Assembly (NCBI GenBank): GCA_031549965.1
Contig: JAVBPB010000010.1
Span: 1 to 64,000, forward strand
Direction of reading: 5' to 3'
Source: JAVBPB01 sp031549965
Lineage (GTDB): Bacteria; Bacillota; Clostridia; Lachnospirales; Lachnospiraceae
Length of the DNA stretch: 64,000 bases
In this document: positions 18,519 to 26,382 of the stretch, piece after piece
How the letters are laid out: each line of letters begins with the position of its first letter
How positions within the stretch are numbered: the first letter of the stretch is position 1
Translations under genes and position numbers: made by a program
The notes under the pieces: generated by a model
Database searches by the model: none
Told to the model about the DNA's origin: nothing
What the model saw: only the letters and a program-made list of their open reading frames with translations

Positions 18519-20285
18519 TTAATCCATCACTAATAACTGATTAATTATTATGGTATTTGCACTATGATTTAATAAGCTTCTATTTAAATAATCAAATAAT
18601 ATATAATTATCACACTTAACTGTCTGGCCTGTTTGTGATGTTTTTAAAATATCTATAGAGAATCTTTCTATATGTGTTAATCGGCTTATTTGCTTATTAG
18701 TATAACCTTTATACCCTTCCAAATATTTGAAGGTCAAATCTTCCTTTTGAAATATTTTTATATACATCTCTTTAATATTGTCATTTGGTTTGGCAAATTC
18801 CGGTCTGCTTTTTAAATTTTCTCTTAAGTACAATTCATAAACTAATATTTCTTTAAATGCCTCTATATCTATTTCAAAGTTTCTTATCTCATATAGCTCT
18901 TTTGCAAATTCTAGCAAAATATCATATCTTGCAATTCTTTTATGGCTACGACTGCTGTAATGGTTATTCTCATAAAAATCAGATAGCTCCTCATAAAAAT
19001 TAAATGGTGACTCAAAGAAATTTAATAAGTATTCTATGGCGTTAGTAAATTGCCCTGAATTATAATAAGTTTCTACCATGCTTTCAACAGATTTTAGCTT
19101 AATTACTTCATCATAGCTAAGCCAGTTTGTATATAGTACTTCATATGGAGCTTTTGATTTAAAAACGATTCCATATTCCTTACTACAATTATACATATCA
19201 GCTCCTTTCAATACTTTCAAAAATCCCAATTGCAACTGCTCTGGCTTTAAACCATAAACCTGATTAAAAGAATTTCTAAAAGATTGATAATCTTCATAAG
19301 GAAGACCAGCTATTAAATCAAGATGCTGATGAATATTATTATATTGGTTGATTTTATTCACTGAGTAAGCTAATTTATTGAAATCTGTTGTTCGATTTAT
19401 AGCTTCAATCGTTAACTCATTGGTAGATTGTACACCAATTTCTAATTGTATTAGCCCTTTTCTAAAATTACTTATTAAATTTAATTCCCTTTCATTCAGT
19501 AAATCCGCCGATACCTCAAAGTGAAAATTAGTTATTCCATTGTCATTATCATGAATATACTTCCATATTTCATAAGTTCTTTCCCTGTTACAGTTAAAAG
19601 TTCTATCTACTAATTTAACTTGAGAAACTTTATTATCAAGAAAGAATTTAATTTCTTTTTTAACTAATAAAAGACTTCTATATCTGACACTTTTATCCAC
19701 CGAAGACAGGCAATAGCTACAGTTAAAAGGACATCCTCTGCTGGTTTCATAGTATAATATCTGGCTTTTAAATTCTTCAATATTATCATATGGAAATATA
19801 ATTTCATCCATATTCATTGGATTTCTAGGTTCATTTATAATTATTTCTAACCCTTCATTTCTATATGCAATTCCCTTTACTTTAGAAACGGGCTTATTAT
19901 TTAAAGAGCACTCAACCAACTCCTTGAATGTCTCTTCTCCCTCTCCAATTATTATTTTATCAATAAAATCCCATTCCTTTAATTTTTCTAAGTAGTCAAA
20001 AGATACCTCTGGTCCTCCAAGCCATATCTTTGCTTCTGGAAGTATTTTATTAAGTTCAACAGAAAGCTCTTCTATCATATTTATATTCCAAATATAGCAT
20101 GAAAAACCTATAACATCCGGCTTTTGCTTATATATATCTGTTAGAATATCTTCTGTATAATGATTAATTGTATACTCCTTAATCTCTATGTAACTAGAAT
20201 ATTCCTTTGCAAAAGCCTTCAAATTATATATTGCCAGATTTGTATGTATAAATTTTGCATTTATTCCTACTAATAATATTTTCAT
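18519..20285 (-). CDS. B12-binding-domain radical SAM protein (DUF4080 type)
   Basis: A 588-residue radical SAM enzyme. Residues 1-~135 form a cobalamin-binding-like Rossmann domain (GINAKFIHTNLAIYNLKAFA; VIGFSCYIWN; WLGGPEVSF). The radical SAM core begins at ~175 with the cluster motif CPFNCSYCLSS. The C-terminal ~200 residues are the helical region found in DUF4080 members. The reaction is not known for this subgroup. Its start is followed by a good context for nth, 4 bases downstream. Confidence 0.85.
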   Translation of the reverse strand: MKILLVGINAKFIHTNLAIYNLKAFAKEYSSYIEIKEYTINHYTEDILTDIYKQKPDVIGFSCYIWNINMIEELSVELNKILPEAKIWLGGPEVSFDYLEKLKEWDFIDKIIIGEGEETFKELVECSLNNKPVSKVKGIAYRNEGLEIIINEPRNPMNMDEIIFPYDNIEEFKSQILYYETSRGCPFNCSYCLSSVDKSVRYRSLLLVKKEIKFFLDNKVSQVKLVDRTFNCNRERTYEIWKYIHDNDNGITNFHFEVSADLLNERELNLISNFRKGLIQLEIGVQSTNELTIEAINRTTDFNKLAYSVNKINQYNNIHQHLDLIAGLPYEDYQSFRNSFNQVYGLKPEQLQLGFLKVLKGADMYNCSKEYGIVFKSKAPYEVLYTNWLSYDEVIKLKSVESMVETYYNSGQFTNAIEYLLNFFESPFNFYEELSDFYENNHYSSRSHKRIARYDILLEFAKELYEIRNFEIDIEAFKEILVYELYLRENLKSRPEFAKPNDNIKEMYIKIFQKEDLTFKYLEGYKGYTNKQISRLTHIERFSIDILKTSQTGQTVKCDNYILFDYLNRSLLNHSANTIIINQLLVMD

Positions 20286-20401
20286 TATAATTTCCTTCTT
20301 CTATCTAACTTTAGTTATTATTACATATCTCAATTAATCCACATATATTAAAAGTCAAAAGTTTATTTCATAATACTGTAACTATAAATATACTCTTTAT
20401 T

Positions 20402-22507
20402 TTATTTGAATTTTACAACAAATTTATCCTTTGGGGAGCCTGCAAATGCAATATATCCTCCTTTTTCAAGGGTCAGAGTCTTCTCTCCACTTATATATGA
20501 ATTATAAACCATTTTTCCATACGAATTATACTGAATAATTCCTGAATTATTTGGTATTGTTACTTTAATCTTTTTGCCATTTAAATTATTTCCAATCTTG
20601 TACCATAATGTCATTCCATCGGACTTAATTGTATAGATTGATCCATCTTTGGACGTCATTGATTTTAACTTTCTTTCATCAATGTATGTATCTGTTCCAA
20701 TGGTTAAATATTCTACATTATCTATCTTATAAAAATTATAATCATGAACATCCCTGCCATTTATAGCTGGTATTTCCAAAATATTAACAGCATTATTTTC
20801 ATCAATTATCTTAGCATTATTTACATAACCCGATATTCCTTTATTTAATTCTAAAAAAAGAATAGGAATGTAATCCAGATAATTTTGAGATGTATATTTT
20901 TCACTAATACAAAGATAAATATTTCCATTACGTGTTTTCCAAATATTTTCAACTTCCTTAGTAAGCTTATTATTTGTTAATTTTTGAGCTAAAAGTTGAG
21001 AAATAATGGTCTGCCCAAGCCCTGAATATTGAAAATAGCTACTTGAATAAATATAATCTTTTCCATTGCTTGCATGTATAAATTTAATATATTCCCCTCC
21101 GTCCGGGCTGACAAATTTTCCATCTACAGTATATTTATATATAATAGGATCATTATAGCTATCATCATATAAGCATAAATCACCGGCTTTATTAAATTTA
21201 ACTTCATATGTATCTGAATTTGATCCATAGATGCCTGTATATTTTTTTAGCCCTACTGGTGTATTATTTTTAGTTGGTGCCTTAAATGTTTTATTAGAAA
21301 GTACTTTTTCTATAACTCCCTTGTCTTCTAGTGCCTTTGTCAAAATTTCTTGAGCAACTACTTGATTATATGAACTGCTTCCTCCTACAGTAATAATTGC
21401 GATTGACATATTATGTTCTGGTAAAACAGTTATATTACTATGTGAAAAACTTGAATCTCCTCCCTTAGTAAGAGCCTTTATATTATACCTTGTGAATGGA
21501 TATGTATTAACACTATCCCAACCAAGACCATAACTTATTGTATTCTCATCCTCAATTCCTTCCATCCAGAAACCATTTAAAAACTCATTATTCTGCGTAC
21601 TTAGAGCTGATTCTTTGGTTAATACAGGGTTTGAGTCTCCCATAAATATTTGAGTGAATCTACATAGATCTTCTGCGTTTGTATAAATTCCTGCTGCTCC
21701 AATAGCATTAAACGCATCGTATGGCAATTCATTTTTACTTGATGGTGTAAATACTTTCGCAAATTGTATTTCTTCAATTCCATCAAGTAATGTTTTTGTA
21801 TTTTGTAATTCTAGTAAAGAAGTAATATTTTCTTTAATGTATGTGGTAAAATCCATTCCACTTACATATTCAACTAATATTTCTGCCAATGTAAAACCAT
21901 CATTACTATATACTGAAAATGAACCAGGATTGGCTTTCAACCTTTGCACAGATAAATTTTTTAAAAAATTATCGTGGGCATATGTATCGGCATCTCCTAA
22001 TAAATTAACATTTCTAAATGAGCTTCCCATTATTCCACTTGAGTGGTTTAAAAGCATTCTTGGAGTAATTTCCTTATATCTCTCATCTGCCATGGTAAAG
22101 TCATTTATATAATTAATTACAGGATTATCCAAATCAATCTTGCCTTCATCAACCAATTTCATAACTGCCACAGTTGTAAATATCTTACTTATAGACGCTA
22201 TGCAATACATGTTTCTTCTTGCGACCTCTTCACTTTCAGATTTTTTATATTTATCATAAGCTTTAGATAAAATAAATTCTCCACTATCAATTATTGCCAC
22301 TTGTGCACTTGTAACACCATATTTATCAAATAGAACCTGAATTTTCTTTTTAGCAATTTCAATTGTTTTTGAATAGTCTACCTTTTTATCGGTTACAACT
22401 CCTGATGCATTAGTTTCACTTGCATATGAAACATTACTGGTTGTTACAAGAAGTGTTAAAAGCATAAGGCTTGTTAGTATTTTTTTTATTTTAATATTTT
22501 TTAACAT
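20402..22507 (-). CDS. Secreted serine hydrolase, beta-lactamase class C / PBP fold
   Basis: A 701-residue protein with a signal peptide (~1-30, ILTSLMLLTLLVTTSNVSYA). The serine hydrolase domain (~45-400) has the S-x-x-K motif as SISK at 105-108 and a YSN motif in FSVYSNDGFTL. GGDSSFSHSN lies late in the domain where KTG-like residues are expected. The remaining ~300 residues are a beta-rich extension without a recognised domain. Members are D-alanyl-D-alanine peptidases, esterases or beta-lactamase-like enzymes; resistance cannot be inferred. Confidence 0.85.
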   Translation of the reverse strand: MLKNIKIKKILTSLMLLTLLVTTSNVSYASETNASGVVTDKKVDYSKTIEIAKKKIQVLFDKYGVTSAQVAIIDSGEFILSKAYDKYKKSESEEVARRNMYCIASISKIFTTVAVMKLVDEGKIDLDNPVINYINDFTMADERYKEITPRMLLNHSSGIMGSSFRNVNLLGDADTYAHDNFLKNLSVQRLKANPGSFSVYSNDGFTLAEILVEYVSGMDFTTYIKENITSLLELQNTKTLLDGIEEIQFAKVFTPSSKNELPYDAFNAIGAAGIYTNAEDLCRFTQIFMGDSNPVLTKESALSTQNNEFLNGFWMEGIEDENTISYGLGWDSVNTYPFTRYNIKALTKGGDSSFSHSNITVLPEHNMSIAIITVGGSSSYNQVVAQEILTKALEDKGVIEKVLSNKTFKAPTKNNTPVGLKKYTGIYGSNSDTYEVKFNKAGDLCLYDDSYNDPIIYKYTVDGKFVSPDGGEYIKFIHASNGKDYIYSSSYFQYSGLGQTIISQLLAQKLTNNKLTKEVENIWKTRNGNIYLCISEKYTSQNYLDYIPILFLELNKGISGYVNNAKIIDENNAVNILEIPAINGRDVHDYNFYKIDNVEYLTIGTDTYIDERKLKSMTSKDGSIYTIKSDGMTLWYKIGNNLNGKKIKVTIPNNSGIIQYNSYGKMVYNSYISGEKTLTLEKGGYIAFAGSPKDKFVVKFK

Positions 22508-22728
22508 TTTACTCTCCCTTTGGTTTACTAATATTTCAAATTAATTATACTACGTTTTCAAAATCATGTAAAGATAAAGGATTTCTATAATATAAATATA
22601 AACTAAGTCTTTAATATTTTCTTCTCTTGGTTATTTTCATAATCTATTAATCCATTATAACTACAATGTAATTTAGTGCTATACACAAATAAATAGTTAC
22701 TACTCACAGCTTTGTTGAGGTTGGTCTC

Positions 22729-22784
22729 GAAAAAGTCCTTAATGTAGGCTGTGAAATTAATTTACTGTATTGAAGGACTTTTTC
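22729..22784. repeat. Hairpin with 12-bp arms, member of a dispersed repeat
   Basis: The arms GAAAAAGTCCTT (22729-22740) and AAGGACTTTTTC (22773-22784) are exactly complementary and could act as a terminator in either direction. The same AAAAAGTCCTT core with a related flank occurs at 32944 and, inverted, at 61648. The rest of the 22508-22882 gap holds no gene I can support. Confidence 0.6.
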
Positions 22785-22882
22785 ATTGACCTAATTACTT
22801 TTATATTGATTTTTTTTATATTGTTTTTTATAATGTGATTACAGGATTTTATGACTGAGTACTTATACAGGGAGCGTTAAAT

Positions 22883-23554
22883 ATGAGAAAGTTTAAGTTA
22901 TTGTTAATAATTACCTTAACTGCAACTCTAATAATTGGGTGTTCAAAAACGAATGTAACTATCAAGTGTTTACTGACTAATACATCTTACAGTGAAATAA
23001 CAGATAGTTTAGACTTTAATGCTTGGGTAAGTAATGGTGATGATACTTATATTGATAATGGCTCTTGGCTTGTTTTTCACCCTAAAGATTATGGATTATC
23101 AAAAGGCAAAGATGGGGATTTGTATGAAATTACTGTTAAGGTATATAAGGATTCCTCTTTTGGCTCTTCTGGTATCATCTCAGCCAAAAAACTAAATGAT
23201 ACTGTAGATGTTAATAAAGTTTATGAACAGTATAAGGCATCATGTGGCGAATATTCTTGTGAAGATATCCTAAGATATCCTAAGAAATATCGGGGAACTT
23301 ATATGAAATTCTCTGGGGAAGTTTTTCAAATAACTTCTGAAGAAGAAGATCGAGTTTGTTTTTTGTTGTCTACAAGTGAAGAAGATGGATATATCAATGT
23401 TATTTATGATCGTGGTGCTGACGAACCCCGAATTTTAGAAGGTGACCAAATAACTGTATATGGTGCATACTACATATTATATAATTACACTAGTTTACTT
23501 GGCACCCAAAAAAGTATTCCCCAACTTTCTGGCAAATTTTGTGAATTCGACTAA
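22883..23554 (+). CDS. Hypothetical lipoprotein with OB-fold-like C-terminus
   Basis: A 223-residue protein. Residues 1-20 are a lipoprotein signal (LLIITLTATLIIGC, lipobox LIIGC), so it should be anchored on the outer face of the membrane. The C-terminal part (~130-215, YMKFSGEVFQITSEEEDRVC, then GDQITVYGAYYILYNY) looks like a small OB-fold often called tRNA_anti-like in Firmicute lipoproteins. GGGAGCG precedes the ATG. The function is unknown. Downstream to 23940 I see no gene. Confidence 0.75.
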   Translation: MRKFKLLLIITLTATLIIGCSKTNVTIKCLLTNTSYSEITDSLDFNAWVSNGDDTYIDNGSWLVFHPKDYGLSKGKDGDLYEITVKVYKDSSFGSSGIISAKKLNDTVDVNKVYEQYKASCGEYSCEDILRYPKKYRGTYMKFSGEVFQITSEEEDRVCFLLSTSEEDGYINVIYDRGADEPRILEGDQITVYGAYYILYNYTSLLGTQKSIPQLSGKFCEFD

Positions 23555-23941
23555 TTTTATTTACCTTACACTGGGGTACTTTATAATTATGTTATTACCC
23601 AAATATTGGACATTTATTACGCACTTCCAAACTAAAAGTAGAAAAAGAAAATCTTCCAATGGTAATACAATCGAAATCAAACCTTATATAGCCTATAAAA
23701 AGATAGCCTTACTTAAGATATTATAATTTAAAAAGTAGGTTTTTAATTAAGTCAAGAAATATAATCCTCTTGAATAGTGTCAAATTTACTGTTATCTTGA
23801 ACATTTGTCGATGTATTTTATTGCATTTTATAGTATCTATTATTATCTTTGGACGCTAAATAGTCGCTAAAAGTTCTAGTTATAATATCTCGTTGAGTAT
23901 ATATAAATTATAATTTTATAATGTAGAATACAATAGTCTTC

Positions 23942-23970
23942 TTGAATAACAAACAAATTCTTGATATAAT
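23942..23970 (+). promoter_or_regulatory. Sigma-A-like promoter for the type I toxin mRNA
   Basis: TTGAAT (23942-23947) and TATAAT (23965-23970) are separated by exactly 17 bases. Transcription would start near 23977 and give a 5' leader of about 130 bases before the toxin ATG, which is usual for type I toxins. Confidence 0.7.
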
Positions 23971-24105
23971 GATTTCATCAAGATAGAACGATTAAGGATA
24001 ACTTAGAAACTTAGTTCCTGCCAGTTGATTACCCCTTTGCTAATTTTTATTATATTAAGTTTACAACTTATTACATAATGAAAGGGGTGATGTGCAACGA
24101 ATACA

Positions 24106-24201
24106 ATGGAAGTTTTGACACTATGCCTTGTACTATTTTCTTTTGGCAGTCTACTTATTGGACTCATTACACTTATTGTAAAACTGACAAACAAAAAATA
24201 G
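24106..24201 (+). CDS. Putative holin-like type I toxin peptide
   Basis: A 31-residue peptide beginning MEVLTLCLVLFSFGSLLIG, then LITLIVKLTNKK. It is one hydrophobic helix with a charged end and the F-G-x-L-I-x-L-ITLIV pattern of the small holin-like toxin family found in type I toxin-antitoxin loci of Firmicutes. Such peptides insert in the membrane when overproduced. It has its own promoter (23942), a leader, a terminator and an opposing promoter for an antisense RNA. AAAGGGG lies further upstream than usual, so translation is probably weak, again typical. Confidence 0.75.
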   Translation: MEVLTLCLVLFSFGSLLIGLITLIVKLTNKK

Positions 24202-24283
24202 GTTATCCTCTTCCCGCAAAGTTGTAGGATAACCTATTCATTTGGTAATCAACTGACGCTTGCTAGTGTCTTTGATTATTTCT
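24192..24283 (-). ncRNA. Antisense RNA antitoxin overlapping the toxin 3' end
   Basis: A minus-strand promoter has -35 TTGAAA (24313-24318 on the complement), a 17-base spacer and extended -10 TGTTATAAT (-10 at 24290-24295). Transcription would start near 24283. The hairpin at 24198-24237 read on this strand is followed by TATTTTTTGTTTG and would end a transcript of about 90 bases. The RNA would be complementary to the 3' end of the toxin mRNA. Inferred from promoter and terminator only. Confidence 0.6.
24198..24237 (-). terminator. Terminator of the antisense RNA
   Basis: The arms ATAGGTTATCCT and AGGATAACCTAT are perfect complements. On the minus strand they are followed by six T residues; on the plus strand no T-run follows. 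The stem begins inside the toxin stop codon. Confidence 0.65.
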
Positions 24284-24300
24284 ACCTTGATTATAACAGA

Positions 24301-24330
24301 GGGTTCTTGAAATTTCAAGTACCCTTTTGT
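24301..24330 (+). terminator. Terminator of the toxin mRNA
   Basis: GGGT and ACCC enclose the palindrome CTTGAAATTTCAAG, followed by TTTTGTT. The -35 element of the antisense promoter lies inside this stem, so the two transcripts overlap tail to tail. Confidence 0.65.
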
Positions 24331-24573
24331 TATTTACAAAAATTTATTATAGGCTAAATTATTTTATATATTTTCCTTGCTAGTGGATTAAAGGTTTCTG
24401 AAAGTAAAAAATAGTCGATACCCCACTCTAGGTCTTAGAACTTCTTATAACTCCGCTTAGTGACTTTCTTAAATTGTATTGAATCTTCTCTTTGATGTAT
24501 GGTAGAATGGTTTTATACGCTAATGACATTTGAATTATTATTGTAGCGAATTTATATTAGGAGGTGAAATTAA

Positions 24574-25119
24574 TTGAAATTATTACTTCTGTTCGGAGAT
24601 GCCGCCGTGGGGAAAATGACGGTTGGTCAAGAGTTAGTAAAAATCACTGATTTTAAATTATTTTATAATCACCTAACTATTGAACCTGTTATTGAAGTCT
24701 TTGGTCAATATAATAGTACAGTTACTGAAAGATTAAGAAAAGTCTATTTTGAGGAATTTTCAAAATCAGATAATTATGGGCTGATTTTTACATTTATGTG
24801 GGCGTTTGACCTAAAATCTGATTGGGAATATGTAGAGTCCATTTGCAATACTTTTCGTAAAAATAACTCCCAAATTTATTTTGCGGAGTTGGTAGCACCA
24901 ACGGAAATAAGGCTAGAAAGAAATGTTTCAGAGAACAGGCTGAAATATAAGGCTTCAAAAAGAAATGTTCAAGCATCAAATGAATTTCTGTTAACCCATA
25001 ACCATCGTTGTGTTAGCCAAGATGGTGAAATTCCATTTGAAAATTATATTAAAATTGATAACTCTAAACTATCGCCTACTATTGTAGCGAAAATGATAAA
25101 AGAAAAATTTGATTTGTAG
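24574..25119 (+). CDS. Small P-loop ATPase / shikimate-kinase-like protein
   Basis: A 181-residue P-loop protein. The start is a TTG with AGGAGGTG upstream. The Walker A region reads GDAAVGKMTVG, with methionine where serine or threonine normally follows GK and a threonine one position later. The N-terminal fold (MKLLLLFGDAAVGK, then FKLFYNHLTIEPVIEVFG) resembles AAA/shikimate-kinase-like nucleotide kinases found singly in Firmicutes. A lid-like arginine region RLERNVSENRLKYKASKR follows. The substrate is unknown. Confidence 0.75.
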   Translation: MKLLLLFGDAAVGKMTVGQELVKITDFKLFYNHLTIEPVIEVFGQYNSTVTERLRKVYFEEFSKSDNYGLIFTFMWAFDLKSDWEYVESICNTFRKNNSQIYFAELVAPTEIRLERNVSENRLKYKASKRNVQASNEFLLTHNHRCVSQDGEIPFENYIKIDNSKLSPTIVAKMIKEKFDL

Positions 25120-25189
25120 ATTATAAGCATTTTCGATGTGGTATAGTTTTAATTAAAACCTCCAGATTACAGATATTATTAACATAACA

Positions 25190-25227
25190 AAAGTCTAACC
25201 TTAGTTTTATGCCATAGGTTAGACTTT
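25190..25227 (+). terminator. Terminator after the P-loop gene
   Basis: The arms AAAGTCTAACCT (25190-25201) and AGGTTAGACTTT (25216-25227) form a perfect 12-bp stem 70 bases after the stop codon. The rest of the 25228-25478 stretch holds no gene I can support. Confidence 0.7.
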
Positions 25228-25478
25228 AATACTTTACACAATGTATGAGGTTAGATTACTTTAATCGAATTATTCCTTTATGGTATGTTAGCCACTTTAG
25301 ATATTTATGCTTATTCCTTTAGTGAATTAGATAAAAAGGCTTTCGAAGCCATTGAAGGCATTCTATGAGAAAGCACGTGTAGAGTGTCTTTTTTGTTTAT
25401 AGTACCTTATAGTACCCTTGGGACAAAAAAAGCTTCAGACAAACGCTGAAACCCTTGATTTTACTGACTTTTTTATAA

Positions 25479-25549
25479 GCACGAGACGGGATTCGAACCC
25501 GCGACCCTCGCCTTGGCAAGGCGATACTCCACCACTGAGCCACTCGTGC
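25479..25549 (-). tRNA. tRNA-Gly (GCC)
   Basis: The cloverleaf can be drawn with acceptor GCACGAG/CTCGTGC, T-arm GCGGGTTCGAATCCCGT and anticodon loop TTGCCAA, giving anticodon GCC. CCA is not encoded. First of five minus-strand tRNAs. Confidence 0.95.
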
Positions 25550-25553
25550 ATAA

Positions 25554-25623
25554 GCGGGTGATGGGAATCGAACCCACGTATCTAGCTTGGAAGGCTAGTG
25601 TTCTACCATTGAACTACACCCGC
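25554..25623 (-). tRNA. tRNA-Gly (TCC)
   Basis: Acceptor GCGGGTG/CACCCGC, D-arm region TAGTTCAATGGTAGAAC and anticodon loop CTTCCAA give anticodon TCC. T-arm TGGGTTCGATTCCCA. It lies 4 bases from the neighbouring tRNA-Gly. Confidence 0.95.
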
Positions 25624-25636
25624 ATATTAAATTAAA

Positions 25637-25709
<73 letters not shown>

Positions 25710-25861
25710 TAACTGTTGCTTGACAACAAAATTAATTTTAACCTATTTCACTTACTTTGTCAATACCTTTTTTTGTTTTTTCAGTAAAAATGTTGTTACT
25801 AGTTTACTATTCACTACCTGATTAATATTAGGCCAACAAAAAAGTCCTTCAATAACAGCAA

Positions 25862-25893
25862 AAAGCTCAACCCTAATCAAAAGGTTGAGCTTT
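25862..25893 (-). terminator. Terminator after tRNA-Leu
   Basis: The arms AAAGCTCAACC and GGTTGAGCTTT are separated by 10 bases and followed on the minus strand by TTTTTG. It separates the Tyr/Leu pair from the three downstream tRNAs. Confidence 0.7.
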
Positions 25894-25904
25894 ACAATAT
25901 AAAA

Positions 25905-25990
25905 TGCCGGCAACCGGAATCGAACCGGTACGGGAGATTAGTCCCGCAGGATTTTAAGTCCTGTGCGTCTGCCTGTTCCGCCACGCCGGC
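25905..25990 (-). tRNA. tRNA-Leu (TAA)
   Basis: An 86-base class II tRNA. Acceptor GCCGGCG with discriminator A, anticodon loop CTTAAAA giving TAA, a long variable arm (CGGGACTAATCTCCCG) and T-arm CCGGTTCGATTCCGG. Confidence 0.95.
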
Positions 25991-26016
25991 ATAAAAAAGA
26001 AATTCTTCTTTTTCAA

Positions 26017-26098
26017 TGGATGGAGAAGGATTCGAACCTTCGAAATCGTCGATAACAGATTTACAGTCTGCCCCCTTTGGCCTCTCGGGAACCCATCC
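26017..26098 (-). tRNA. tRNA-Tyr (GTA)
   Basis: An 82-base class II tRNA. Acceptor GGATGGG with discriminator A, D-arm CCGAGAGGCCAAAGGG, anticodon loop CTGTAAA giving GTA, and T-arm AAGGTTCGAATCCTT. The 26099-26382 gap shows no further gene. Confidence 0.95.
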
Positions 26099-26382
26099 AT
26101 AATTTTATTAGATGTCCTAACAAGATAAAATTATAGCACATCTAATAATAAATTGCAAGTAAAATTTTATTTTTTTATTTCTAATAATCTATCATTACTT
26201 CGAATAATAACTTACTATTTTTAATTGCTTGCCCGTTTAAAAACCTCAGCAACTTTAACCCGCAAATTTGAATACACAGCTTTTAGATGTATATTTATTT
26301 CTGTTTTGTAAATTTGTACTACTCTTTGCACAACTCAAACAAAAATACCAATCTAAAATCGTCAGTTTTCCTACTCAGTTCA

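Noticed and set aside
20402..22507. Antibiotic-resistance beta-lactamase
   Set aside because: The SxxK fold is shared by many esterases and peptidases; the long extra C-terminal domain and lack of a clear KTG motif do not support a resistance enzyme.
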